Source of the DNA: Pterois miles | Lineage: Eukaryota > Chordata > Actinopteri > Perciformes > Scorpaenidae | NCBI GenBank assembly: GCA_947000775.1 | Contig: CAMQGK010000171.1 | Location: 124,001 to 188,000, forward strand | DNA: 64,000 bases | Reading direction: 5' to 3' | Part shown: positions 1-9,876 of the stretch, piece after piece | Numbering within the stretch: the stretch's first letter is position 1 | Layout of the letters: every line of letters starts with the position of its first letter | The notes under the pieces: model-generated | What the model saw: the letters and a program-made list of their open reading frames with translations, nothing else | Databases searched by the model: none | What the model was told of the DNA's origin: nothing | Translations under genes and position numbers: made by a program

Positions 1-531
1 TTCTCATTGAAGATATCCTGTCAGTCTTGTCTGAACTGGATTCTGGGAGCTCCGTATGGATGAATGTGTAAGCGATCAAATACAGTGTCATAGTCACAAA
101 GGCACCTAGAGGGGCTAGAAGACGACAAGATGTCTCACTTTGTTGTTGATGTGCGTTCAGAGCACCGTGGTGACTGACTGACTGACTGCTGTGTGTTGTT
201 TTGTACCTAAAGAAGAAGTTTCCGTCTCTAAACCTCCCTGAGTGAAGCAAAGATATTTTAAGCCTAAAATCCTCCGCTGCTCTGCTCGAATGGTACCGAC
301 TGACATTCACCACTAACCATACAGTATGTCATTATAACTAGATCTCTAAATCATTGCTAAATCATCGTCTGCTCCTTGTGGACTTGATTGTGTCTTTGTC
401 TGTCTTTAGTCTTGTTGCGCTGACATCATACTGGCTGTATTACAGTTATTTCCTCTTTGTCTTTCCTTCATTATATTCTGTCCTCATGTCCTGTCTCGGT
501 TTAAATCCAGTCTTTATTGCTATCAAATAAA
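1..531 (+). other. Possible 3' end of an upstream plus-strand gene (weak)
   Basis: From base 3 a frame stays open to a TAA at 69-71 and encodes a short acidic, leucine-rich tail ending SSVWMNV. About 450 bases later an AATAAA (526-531) runs straight into an A tract. This could be the last coding bases, 3' UTR and polyadenylation signal of a gene entering from the left. I do not recognise the peptide, the open stretch is only 22 codons, and an A tract after AATAAA can arise by chance. A GT donor-like string (gtaagc) also overlaps the stop, so it could be an internal exon or nothing. If it is a gene end, any long crb1 exons would have to lie to its left or be absent. Confidence 0.25.
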
Positions 532-957
532 AAAAAAAAATCTTATCAGCCTTTGTCTGTCTTCTGTCCTCTTTTCATCTTCCTTGTTTTCTCTTCCATC
601 ATCACACATTTTACTTTCTTTTCCAATTTCTGCCCTCCGTTTTCTCCTCAAGACATCAAACCTCAGTTGAAGGTTAACTGCGGTACAAATGCCTTCATTG
701 ATTTCCTAACTGTGTGTCAGTGTGTGTTTGTGAGTAAAGGTGTGGAGGCCCAAGTCAGGTGGCTACCATGACACCAAACAGAGATGCTTGATCTCTCTTA
801 ACAAGATGTAGTGTGAGTAGATCCCAGAATAGCCCAAGTTCATAGACACACAGAGCAAAGGCACAGTGCTGCTGCTGGTCGGACGGCATTTGTCATTGTT
901 TGGAGAACAGTCTCTCCTGTTTTAACATGACAATGCTCCTGTGCATGAAGGAAGATC

Positions 958-1320
958 AAAGGATAGGTTCACATTTTTAGAAATATGTCTTAAATCAATA
1001 GTCAGGTGCCCATATCAACACTGAAACATGTTTTACTTGCTGTGATTATTCCTCCTGATCATACTGGCCATTAAATATCAGTGTAAGTGCTAGAGGGGAC
1101 ATCTATGGTGCTTGTTTAGTGAAAAAATAAGTTCAAAGTTTATATCAGAGTATTTTATTTTTCTCATTCTCAAGGTGTCAAATGCTGATGCTTTGTCAAA
1201 GCCACCGGCGTGTCATACCGACACACAAGACCTTTCATGTCAGTATGAAATGTATCGGGCTTTCCATTAACTACAATGTAACCCATCCACTGCACTAGTA
1301 AATGTCAGGGGAAATGCACC
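958..1320 (+). repeat. Interspersed repeat, 'aaaggataggttcac' family
   Basis: The first ~56 bases (958-1013) recur in inverse orientation at 3043-3098, where the copy ends in cctatccttt. The rest (to about 1320) has the look of dispersed fish repeat DNA, but its right edge is not defined here. No coding potential is seen. Confidence 0.5.
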
Positions 1321-1345
1321 GGGAGTGACTGTGGTGACATAGCTT

Positions 1346-2345
1346 AACCCTCTGAGACCCACAAAAGACCTGTTTTAGTCTTTTTTAGCGGGGTACAGGG
1401 GCGCTTTAGGGTGAGACAGCAGGTCAATAGTAAATGTCACATAGACATGGTGTATATCATCTGAAAGCTGGGAACCTGAAGATTAATTTTAGAGCACTGT
1501 GTCCAGTAGTTTTAGTAATAAATCAAAAATAAACACAAATTACTTAATTATTTAAAATGCATTGTATTAAAAGTGTATAATGGTTTAGAACATTATGATG
1601 AAAGTACATGATGAACATCCCCATGCTCTATTATGTCTCATAAATAATAAATTGTTTGGGTTGATAACATTTGTTACACAGATATGGTGCTAAATTTAAC
1701 CACATTAAGACACCAAGACCTTGAGGAATGCCATAGAAAAATCCATGCTGTGATTTGGTTTCAAAAACTTTTGACATTTTGAGATTTTTGCAAAAATTGC
1801 AGTTGCAATTTTTCAGCAATGGCTGGATGGCGAGCACCTCTGTTTTGGAAATTGCACAGAAACCCCCTTATTGTCAGTCTACAGCCATCCATCCTCTGAA
1901 TGCTCTAGGTCTCTATAGTTTGTGGCTGTAAAGCTTTATGAGGCTGTGATTATCCTAGAGGTCACCACAGGTCATTTTATACAGTGAGGTCAAGTTTCAA
2001 AAAATGGTCTCATTATATTGAAATAGCTCATATGGGGGCTAACATCATCACACATGAACAGTTGGAGTCTCAGCTTTACGCAAGCAATTTATGTATGTTA
2101 TGTAATTTATGTTTAGGGACCCCAGTAAGCGAAAATAATCAAACACATTTATCCTGCATGAAACGAACAGTGTGATATTTGCCCAAAACTGCATGTTTTT
2201 CATAAGGTGGGCATGTCTGTAAAGGGGAGCCTTGTGGGTACCCATAGAACCCATTTTCATCCACATATCTTGAGGTCAGAGGTCAAGGGACCCTGTTCAA
2301 GCCTCTGAAACACAGAAAAGTCAGTTGGGATCGACCCCGGCCTCA
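1346..2345. repeat. Putative ~1 kb interspersed element
   Basis: This stretch begins with a 'ttaaccctctgagaccc' motif. It contains at 2181-2300 a segment closely similar to 15081-15200, inside the hAT-like element at 14827-15447 (both include gggcatgtctgtaaag and gaacccattttcat). It has no long open frame. Element ends are uncertain. The shared internal block suggests a related or composite non-autonomous DNA transposon. Confidence 0.4.
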
Positions 2346-2787
2346 CGGGTGCAAAAAGACACACTAAGGGTGGGAGGGGAGGTGGATGGGTCCAACAAAC
2401 ACAAGGCTTTCATCCAGGAGACCGCTGTTTGTGTCTTGTGTGTCACGTTATAATCAGCTGTTCAATTGCACTTCATTTTATTTCACATTTTAACTTTATT
2501 TTCCTAACCTAACTAAGTGGCTTTGTTGCCTAATCCTAAAGTGACGTCAAGGGACATGACCAAGAGGCAGCATGTGACAAGTTGGTAGGAGAATGTGTTG
2601 GACAGCTGCACTAAAAAGACGGTAACTTGCATCCATGGGATATCCACCTGATTTGTCTATAAGGCTGAAACCTCATATTAGCTTTAGATAAACATTTGAA
2701 CATTTTTGCACAGACTGAGGGATGTAGACGTTGTTAGGAAGGTTTAATAGGCCAGTATGAACAGGAGGAATTATTACAGCAAGCAAA

Positions 2788-3032
2788 AAACTAGGTCTGC
2801 CCCCTCTTTAGTCTACTCTTTGAGTAGTCGACTAATCGGTCACATTGGTCTTAGTCGCCGAAGATTTTTTATGCATTTTTTTCATGCTGAATTACTTATT
2901 TCTAAGAAACTTATGAGCACATCTCTGGTAACACAAGATTTAAAGTGATGCTTTAGTGTGATTCTTTGTGGAGGAGCTCAGTTTTTCAGATCTGTCGATT
3001 AAATCAATTAGTCAACAAAATCATGCATGTTC
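2788..3032. repeat. Short hAT-like MITE with degenerate inverted ends
   Basis: The left part carries gtagtcgactaatcggtc and the right end carries its approximate inverse (tcgattaaatcaattagtcaac). At about 245 bp with no coding frame, it fits a small non-autonomous element. Edges are approximate. Confidence 0.4.
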
Positions 3033-3042
3033 GTTTGAGTAT

Positions 3043-3098
3043 ATGGGCACCTACTATTGTTTTAAGACAGACTTGAAAAATGGGAAACCTATCCTTTC
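3043..3098 (-). repeat. Inverse partial copy of the 958-1013 repeat
   Basis: It reads gggcacctactattgtttt through cctatccttt, the reverse complement of the start of the repeat at 958. Only the terminal ~56 bases are recognisable. Confidence 0.5.
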
Positions 3099-3359
3099 AT
3101 AAAGAAATGTTTTTCCTGAATTTGATGTGGTATAAGTTGACAGAGCCCTGACCTCAACCACAGGGGGCATAATGCTGGGTAACAAAACCTCTCGTGAGTG
3201 AACGGGATCAAATCCCTGCAGCCATGTTCCTTTTGACCATGTAGTCAGCATGCAGTTGCACTCTTCTCTCGTACACCTGCTTCCTCTCTTCCATCTCGTA
3301 CTTTTCAAGCCTATGCATATGCCCGCACGCATGTCCTTTGCAAGCACGGCTAGCCCTAA

Positions 3360-3582
3360 TATGTGAGGAAAGACGGGGAGGAAACGAGAGGCAGTTTCTC
3401 AGTGTCGGCACTGATGTGGCCGTCCTTTGAGAGCGAGCGAGAGAAGCAGAGAGGGAGAAATGTGCTTCGCCGGCGAAAAAGGCAGCATCTGGCGCTGAAG
3501 TGCAGCTTCAGCAGAGAGCTGGTGGCATTCACAGAAGTTCGGTCTGCTTCACAGAAACGTATGAGGGCAGCTTATCTGGCAG

Positions 3583-3618
<36 letters not shown>

Positions 3619-3776
3619 AGAGAGAGCTGGTTGATAGTGCTGACAGCAGGGAAGCATCGCTGCCGTCTCCATGTGTGTAGCTGCTCTGCCGAGGCTTCAG
3701 GGTGGCCTCGCCTTGTACCTTAGAGACTGGTTAGTTAGACATTTCCGTGTCGTGTGTGTGTGGCAGTCGCTGACTG
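3360..3776 (+). promoter_or_regulatory. Presumed promoter/5' UTR region of the short Crumbs gene
   Basis: This stretch is richer in G, C and CpG than its surroundings and lies directly before the signal-peptide exon. It contains a CA/GA microsatellite (3584-3627). No clear TATA box is seen and the transcription start cannot be fixed. An in-frame TGA at 3771-3773, two codons before the ATG, shows that the coding frame cannot extend upstream. Confidence 0.35.
3584..3627. repeat. (CA)16 plus (GA)n microsatellite
   Basis: An uninterrupted CA tract (3584-3615) is followed by a GA tract (3616-3627). It lies in the presumed 5' UTR or promoter of the Crumbs gene. Confidence 0.95.
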
Positions 3777-3855
3777 ATGGCGGGTCCTGGCTGCAGGCTT
3801 CTCCGGCTCGCTTGTGTCACACTCGCTCTGACAGCCAACTGTGCTGCAGTGACAG
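3777..3855 (+). CDS. Crumbs exon 1: signal peptide
   Basis: It encodes 26 residues plus one base. There is a basic n-region (MAGPGCRLLR) followed by a hydrophobic core rich in Leu, Ala and Val, as expected for a cleaved signal peptide. The donor is acag|gtaag at 3856. The in-frame TGA at 3771 fixes this ATG as the first possible start. Exon phase is 1. CRB3 genes also start with a separate signal-peptide exon. Confidence 0.75.
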
Positions 3856-4535
3856 GTAAGCACTTTCCAGGAGTCAACAAAGAAACCTGTAGCAAGGGAA
3901 AGAGAAAGTGTAATGTCTACAGCGTCGAGCACGAGCGCATAAGTTATTTTTTGCCTCAGGATATGGATGGTTGTATTTTTATAAGAATTATGTTTCCATA
4001 TTGATTGCTCAGTGTAAAGTTTGCTGACTTGTGAGATTTCTTTTTTCATAGCCTGACAAGTTCAGTATGAAGCTTTAGTTGCGAAGATGGTGTCAGCTAA
4101 AATTTGAGGTGCAATGGAGTGATACTTACAGCTGTTGGTAACCTTGTAGCAGCCAATCAGAGTGTCACGACTATCACACCAACCACGACTACTGATGTAA
4201 GTGCATCTGCTGCTCCGTCTTCTGCTGCTGGTTAATGAATGTTAACATTGGGAGCTTTGATTTGCTGGGTTTGACTTGTGAGGTCAGAAATCTGTGTTTG
4301 CATGCAGGGTAATTGTGTTCCTGGTCGGTAGTGAAGTGTGTGTGTGTGTGTGATGATCAAAGGGCCACAAGGCTGCAAGTTAAAAATGTATCTTAGCAGG
4401 TTTCACAAGTCATTAAAACGCTTCATGTACAGCAGCTTTTCTTCCTGCTAGGAAATCATGTGTGAGCTATTTCTGGTGTGTGAGTGTGTTTCTGGTGGTT
4501 TATATGCTAATGGGATCATCAGGCAGCATCTTGCC

Positions 4536-4567
<32 letters not shown>

Positions 4568-4836
4568 TCCTCCACAGACGGAGCATGCTCCATACAGCTC
4601 GCGGGTGGCTGCCGTGCTGGCTCCGTGTCTGGTTGGCTTGGCGATAGTGGCGACGCTGGGGCTGGCGCTGGCCATTGCCAAATTGCGAGAGAGGCGGCAG
4701 ACGGAGGGAGGTTTCAGTCCGCGGCAACTCGAGGCTCCTGGTGGTCGCAACCCACCTGCTGAGCTGGGAAACACATCCATCAGCACTTTGGCAGCTCGTG
4801 TGGAGCGCCTGGTGTAGTGTAAAGCAGCGAGGAGAG

Positions 4837-4875
<39 letters not shown>

Positions 4876-5185
4876 AGTGTGAAACAGCGTGAGAGAGACA
4901 GAAATAAACAATGTGTCATGTGAATGAGCTACTTTAAACCAAACGTTTCTGTCTCTTTCCCTCTAGTTGACCTCTGAGGGTTTGACCTCTGACCTCTTAC
5001 TGTCTGTCAGTCTGGTGTCCGTCGTCCTGCTGCTGGTTCTCATCCTCACCTCCGTCAGCCTGGTGGTGGCGCTAAATCGCCGCGCCACCCACGGCACCTA
5101 CAGTCCTAGCCGGCAGGAGAAGGAAGGATCACGGGTGGAGATGTGGAGCATCACCCAGCCGCCACCTATGGAGAGACTCATATGA
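3777..5185 (+). CDS. crb3: Crumbs-family short polarity protein locus (CRB3-like, alternative C-terminal exons)
   Basis: The spliced gene joins 3777-3855, 4150-4196 and then either 4578-4817 or 4967-5185. The first combination gives 121 residues (human CRB3 has about 120). It has a signal peptide (about 1-25), a very short ectodomain with an N-glycosylation site (NQS) and a Thr-rich run, one membrane span (about 52-76), a KLRERRQTEG juxtamembrane motif close to CRB3's KLREKRQTEG, and ERLV at the C-terminus. The second gives 114 residues with a CRB1-type tail ending ERLI. By family knowledge, the juxtamembrane motif binds FERM proteins, and the terminal ERLI binds the PDZ domain of PALS1 and also PAR6, organising apical membrane and tight junctions. 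Phases agree at every junction. The locus lies tail to tail with dennd1b, as CRB1 does in human. Whether full-length crb1 exons lie left of the window cannot be seen. Confidence 0.75.
4150..4196 (+). CDS. Crumbs exon 2: mini-ectodomain
   Basis: The 47-base exon sits between an acceptor (ccttgtag|cagcc) and a donor (actgat|gtaagt). With the carried base it encodes AANQSVTTITPTTTTD. It has one N-glycosylation sequon (NQS) and many Thr residues that could be O-glycosylated. This resembles the very short glycosylated CRB3 ectodomain and lacks the EGF and laminin-G repeats of CRB1 and CRB2. It ends in phase 0. An alternative AG at 4151-4152 would shift the frame and is unlikely. Confidence 0.7.
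4537..4566 (+). repeat. (TG)15 tract next to the exon 3a acceptor
   Basis: An uninterrupted TG tract ends 11 bases before exon 3a, in the place of the polypyrimidine tract. It is analogous in position to the (TG)m tract before CFTR exon 9, where tract length influences exon use. Confidence 0.9.
4578..4817 (+). CDS. crb3: Crumbs exon 3a: CRB3-type membrane span and cytoplasmic tail, ends ERLV
   Basis: The acceptor is tcctccacag at 4577; the exon starts in phase 0 and encodes 79 residues to a TAG at 4815-4817. A hydrophobic stretch rich in Ala, Val and Leu makes the membrane span. KLRERRQTEGGFSP follows and corresponds to the CRB3 FERM-binding segment, but with Gly-Phe where most Crumbs proteins have Thr-Tyr. 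The tail ends ERLV, one residue different from the canonical ERLI PDZ ligand. The tail between these motifs is longer and less conserved than in human CRB3. A (TG)15 tract stops 11 bases before the exon. An AATAAA at 4903-4908 could end this transcript before exon 3b. Confidence 0.75.
   Translation, partial: TEHAPYSSRVAAVLAPCLVGLAIVATLGLALAIAKLRERRQTEGGFSPRQLEAPGGRNPPAELGNTSISTLAARVERLV
4839..4873 (+). repeat. (GT)17 microsatellite between exons 3a and 3b
   Basis: This GT tract lies just after the exon 3a stop codon. It is in the 3' UTR of the 3a transcript, or in the intron of the 3b transcript. Confidence 0.95.
4903..4908 (+). terminator. Candidate polyadenylation signal AATAAA for the ERLV isoform
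   Basis: It lies 86 bases after the exon 3a stop codon and 59 bases before exon 3b. Use of this site would remove exon 3b from the transcript. It is a motif match only. Confidence 0.45.
4967..5185 (+). CDS. crb1: Crumbs exon 3b: CRB1-type membrane span and cytoplasmic tail, ends ERLI
   Basis: The acceptor is tttccctctag at 4966; phase 0 reading gives 72 residues to TGA at 5183-5185. A long hydrophobic run (Leu, Val, Ser rich) forms the membrane span. RRATHGTYSPSRQEKEGSR and VEMW follow, nearly the CRB1 cytoplasmic tail, with the GTY FERM-binding motif intact. PPPMERLI at the end supplies the canonical PDZ ligand. This would be the last exon of crb1 if that gene's EGF and laminin-G exons lie to the left. 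It can also be joined in frame to exon 2 (4196) to make a 114-residue short protein. The CRB1 tail identity is clear. The upstream partner exon is inferred. Confidence 0.8.
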   Translation: MTSEGLTSDLLLSVSLVSVVLLLVLILTSVSLVVALNRRATHGTYSPSRQEKEGSRVEMWSITQPPPMERLI

Positions 5186-6112
5186 GATATACAGGCAGGG
5201 ACTGTGTTTACATGCAGGATGGTAATGATAATGACAGAATAGCTGCAGCCTGCACGCAAACACAGTGCCTCCATTTTAAATCACAGCTGTCTTTCCTCAC
5301 ATGCTGGAAGACTGTATGAGCTCCTGTGACACCATTTTTGTGTAAACGTATATCCACAGTGCTTCATCCATCTTCCTGTGATGTTTTGCAACTGGCTGCA
5401 CAACCCAGCAGTACATCCATCACAATGCAAAGATTTGAGTTCAGAACGTATTGAGTCTGTTTGTGTCTGATCCATATCTTTTAGGATTGATGGACCGGGA
5501 GAGTTTGGGACCTACAATCACATCGTCTTAAAGCCTCATCTGGAAACAAGCAGAATGAGTTTCCTCATTTAAAGGATAACGCTGCTGTTATTCTATATTT
5601 TTTCTGATTGCCATGAAATGATCAAAAGCATCAATGTGTCTGAGTGTTAATCTGTCATTCAAACCCCCTCTCAATCTGACTGAAGTCATACATCTTCAAA
5701 AATTGGGAACATTTCTATTGCCTCTACATGGCTCTCAACATGGCGACGAGGAGCTGGCGGAGGAGGACTGTAGGGTGGGTGCCATGATGGTGTAATCAGC
5801 TGGAACTGCCTTACAAGCGCACTGCATGAACATGCACTAAAAGCATGCAAGGCCAGCTTGCCTTTGTCAACAAAGTTCAGATTACAACCAACACAGAGAG
5901 TGACTTCATTCTCTGCTCAGGTAGACATTACTCTATATTTTTACATAGACAATAGTTTAATCAGTTTACTGCTATATTAATGCTCTGGATCGTACAGGAG
6001 TGTACTGTGCATTTGTCTGGGACTATTTTCAGCTGCGATTTAATAAACATTTGGTGCTCAAATGAGTACTTACTGCAGCATGATGGTGTCTGTGGGACTG
6101 CCTCAAAATAAA
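5186..6112 (+). other. Probable 3' UTR of the Crumbs exon 3b transcript
   Basis: There is no coding frame of note. Candidate AATAAA signals sit at 6042-6047 and 6107-6112. A dispersed repeat (start 'tttaaaggataacgctg') begins near 5569, so the UTR may end before or inside repeat DNA. Confidence 0.4.
5569..5640 (+). repeat. Repeat family X, left-end fragment
   Basis: The start 'tttaaaggataacgctg...ttattctatatttt' is the inverse of the ends seen at 10554-10580 and 26503-26527 (cttatcctttaaa). Similar pieces recur at 6105-6278, 9426-9482 and 26283-26527. Confidence 0.45.
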
Positions 6113-6278
6113 CTACAGTACCCAGAATCCTTGTAGTGAAGGAACAATTTTGCTTTTCATTTGGACAACAATGGAGCTTTATGGCTCAGAGGAAAAAGAC
6201 ACAACTTGTTAGTAAAATCAATTCTGTGTTTGTTTTGGTCTTTTCATGGGATTTGTTCATAATAAGAAAAATATAGAA
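6105..6278 (+). repeat. Repeat family X fragment
   Basis: It contains actacagtacccag and gatttgttcataataagaaaaat, shared with the copies near 10206 and 26283. It is truncated at both sides. Confidence 0.45.
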
Positions 6279-6522
6279 TCTTACTGGACATATACTTAAA
6301 ATTCATTAGCTTCCGTGTGTATGTATTTATTACTGGAGAAAACCTTTTAAATTCTTCATGTATTACATGTCTTGCCTTGCTGCTGTATCCATACTGTAGC
6401 TCCTTACTGACAGAATGATGTACTTCAAGAATCAAATTTCAGGATAAGTTGTTCTCGTCCAGAATAGTTTCTTCTACTTGTATGTTGTTAGAAACAAGAA
6501 CTGGCTTGACCGCAGTATAATT

Positions 6523-6799
6523 TTAAAGGTACAGTGTGTAGGATTTGGCGGCATCTAGAGGTGAGGTTGCAGATTGCAACCAGCTGAGTACTCCTCTTAC
6601 TCCCTTTCTCAAACTGTCGAATCACCATCGTCTTCAGTCAGAGGCCACAGAGATCTGAAGGACTCTGAGCTAACAAAAACATGATTCTTAGTTTCAGGTG
6701 ATTATACACTAATGAAAACATAGTGATGAATATTATCTTCTATATTATCTTCTATTTCTGCTAATAGATCCCCTGAGATGCTACACACTTTTCCTTTAA
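6523..6799. repeat. MITE-like repeat with 'ttaaaggtacagtgtgtagg' ends
   Basis: The left end ttaaaggtacagtgtgtagg and the right end ctacacacttttcctttaa form imperfect terminal inverted repeats around a ~277 bp non-coding body. I recognise this as a common dispersed repeat type of percomorph fishes; the family name is not asserted. Confidence 0.6.
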
Positions 6800-9425
6800 G
6801 TGTATGTACCGTAATGATTATTTTGTTTATTTTTAAAGCGTGAATTAATTGCTGTGCTGGATAATTAAAGTGAATCTATTTGTGTTCATTTATTTTATGT
6901 TGACAAAATATTAGCTATTTAGGAACAGTGTGGTGCTACTGTAAGAGAAGATCATCATATTTGCTTTACTGCTTGCCAAAATCAGTAAGCACTGACATTC
7001 GCACACACACCGCACAATTAAATAAACCAGCACTCTCTGAACGTGCTGTGAATTCACGTTATACCGCCCTGACTGTAAAATGCATTTTCTTTCCACCTAC
7101 TCTATATGGTCTATATTATTGATGCTGAGACAGAAGTTTGAGTCCAGCGATGCATAAGCATGAAACATAATTTATTTTCAGTTCACAGTGCATACATTGT
7201 GTGCAGTTGTACCACGTTACTCATCAATAGCACATTAGATTGATCTGTTTAAGACGTTGTTTTCTCTGCAATGAGAACATGCAAGTGTGCACAGAATCGG
7301 AAAATCAGTAAATGGCATATCGAAGAGTTAATCATCACTACAATACCGAAAAAAAAAAGACTGAAAATAAATTGTAACTCGTCCAAAGTTGTCACTACAC
7401 TGCAAACCTGTTTTTCCTTTTGCCTTAGATGTGTGCTTAAAGGGGAAGTGATGTTAATATCTTTGTTCTCAGTCTTTAGTACCTCTGTTAATGCTGCAAC
7501 ATAATCTGTCACCTCCCACTCACTCCAAATTTGTAATTTCAGGACAATTATATATTTGTTGATTACTTTACACTCGTAATAGTAATCACAAGTCTGGAGA
7601 CACTGAAATGCAAATCCCCTGACAAGCTTTGTGAATATTTCTTGCCACAAACCTCTATGGTTGGATTTACAGTAACCAAGCAGAAATGCTTTCTTCTACA
7701 TAAAATGCAAGGCAGATGACATTTAACTCCACAATACCCAATGCAAGGCAGAATGAGCGCTTTCTTCGAGGCCTAATGTTATTTCCATCATTCTCCATTT
7801 GATAGAAGCGCTAAATACTGAAATAATAATACCAACAGAATAGACCACTAAACTAAAAAGGAAAAAAAAATGAACACATACAAGTACATACATGCAGATA
7901 CAACAGTGAGCATTGTACCGTGTACAAGCAAGCATCAGTCTCATCTTGATTAGAAGGTGTCTTCTGAACATCAACGGCTACATCGGACATTTGTTAATAT
8001 TCTCTCTATTTTTTTTTTCTTCCAAAAATAAAATCTAAAACATTCATATAGTTGGTGTCATTTTTTGTTACAACATACAACACCGATCATATATTATTAT
8101 TATCCATGTAAAATAAACTCAAGCCAGCAAAAATACATGTCTATTCAGTTGAAAATAATTTTTTCATCAATATGAAATCAACTAGAGGAACTCCTCTGTC
8201 TTTAAATGCAGTTCGCTCAGAGTGAGAGTGTTTAAAAAACAGAAATGAAAGAACATAAACTATACAAGGAATCACCTCATCGTACAACCAAAGAAAGAAC
8301 CTAGTTTACAAAAAAGTCAAATAAACCAAAGATCTTTTATTAAATACAGGCGGGAAGATTCCCACCGACCACCGCAGCAAAGAAAAACACTGAGTGAGTC
8401 CAGCTGGACTGCAGCCTAAACTAAAAAACAAAACAGCTATAAAAACAATGCTAGTAACATCATTTCAGGTCAAAGCAGGTCTGTTTATCATATAAATACC
8501 ATAATGTTCCTAACTATGATTTAAGGTGGACTGACAACATTGCATACAGCTCCTTTCTATAATACTGTACCTTGTTCTGGTTATACTGGTGGTACTCTTA
8601 CTGTTTAAGGCACACCATACACACCAGTCTGTCATTTAGGGACACACGAGGCTTCCTCCCACTACAAACTAAACCGACTGTGATCATTTTTCAAGTAGAA
8701 TTGAGCATTACAGTATAATTACCGTTAAAGGAAACTGACCTTATGTTTGATCATTTGAAATATTTGCATAGTAAATACGTTTTTTTTTAAGTGTTTACAA
8801 TGAGTAAGGCCAGTGCAGAGATTGTTCTGGAGTTTTTCTTTTTCTCCTTTTTGGAATTACTAGGACCAGTTTCTGGGCTTTTAGAAGCACGCCAAAGATT
8901 TTATGAGCAAATCGTTAACGCAGAGCAGCACTCAAAAAAGCAGAGAAATAGCTGCTATTAAACTGCCACACCGACTGGCGTCTGGCATAAATCATAAGAA
9001 CAACGCACCATAAATGTAATAATCCCAACACAAGCGCATGAAAAAAAAAAAAAAAAAAAAAAAGCTTTCTTCTTTTCTCCGGGTTTGTGGCGACGCGGAG
9101 AATGATGGGAAACCACAAGCTCTGGCCGCGGCGTTGCTCTCCACAGGAGAGTCTGTTAAAGGAATACTTTAGACTCTGTACACTTTACATCCATGCAGCT
9201 GCTCTCGGAGGAGAGCCGTATTGCTTCATTACAGTACAATCATCAGCCACTGAACTACATTACAGTGTGTGACTCTAAAGGACAGAGGTTGCATTTCCTC
9301 CTGTGAGGGACACAAAGAGTTACGTGACAAGTCTGGTGACATTTTTCTTACCATCAACAAATTACATGAAAGAAAGGAAATACTGTTTCCTACAAACAGG
9401 AAATCAGTCCCCAACAAATGCACCA
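6800..9425. other. Intergenic stretch free of recognised repeats; possible distal dennd1b 3' UTR
   Basis: It contains no gene and no repeat that I recognise, apart from A tracts (for example 9038-9063). On the minus strand an AATAAA (plus-strand TTTATT, 7171-7176) sits at its left side. If dennd1b uses it, its 3' UTR would be about 5.9 kb and would end about 1 kb from the Crumbs 3' end. This is a proposal; nearer signals exist at 12709-12714. Confidence 0.3.
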
Positions 9426-9482
9426 TTTACTCCTGTTTGAGTAGCATTTGCAAAAAAAAACCCTACAGTTCCCAGCTGTTTT
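9426..9482 (+). repeat. Repeat family X fragment
   Basis: Nearly the same 57 bases occur at 26283-26340 (tttactcctgtttgagta and cctacagttcccagctgttt). Confidence 0.6.
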
Positions 9483-9581
9483 AGGAGTCTTTTTTTAAGA
9501 CTGAACTTATATATTTCTGATCCATTTTTATGTAATCAGAAAGAAATAGTGCTGCATAGTGCTTTAAACATGCAATATGGC

Positions 9582-9775
9582 TGCAGGTAATTATTATTTG
9601 CATTATTTTTATTGGTTGATTATTTTCTTGATTAATCAATTGGTTGTTTGGTCTATAAAATGGAACAAAATAGTGAAAAAATCCTCATAATTCTCCACAA
9701 CTCAACATGTACTAAACTGCTTGACCAATAGTCCAAAACCCAAAGATATTCAGTTTACTGTCATATATGACAAAA
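9582..9775 (-). repeat. Repeat family R1, copy 1 (inverse, diverged)
   Basis: It shares ttattttcttgattaatcaa, tttggtctataaaatg and agatattcagtttactgtca with four other copies in the window. No coding frame. Confidence 0.65.
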
Positions 9776-9876
9776 AAAAAAGGCAACAAATCTTCATATT
9801 AGGTGTTGTGATGTCATTCAGTTGCAGCATGCCCCGTCATAGTGGTGAAAATTGTGAGTAGAAATGTGGTTTTAAA

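Noticed and set aside
4448..4919. Minus-strand frames over the Crumbs exon 3a region
   Set aside because: They are antisense shadows that include the TG tracts; the plus-strand frame has family motifs and splice sites.
7249..7650. A 133-residue minus-strand frame in the intergenic region
   Set aside because: No domain recognised, AT-rich composition, no splice or promoter context; length is within chance for this composition.
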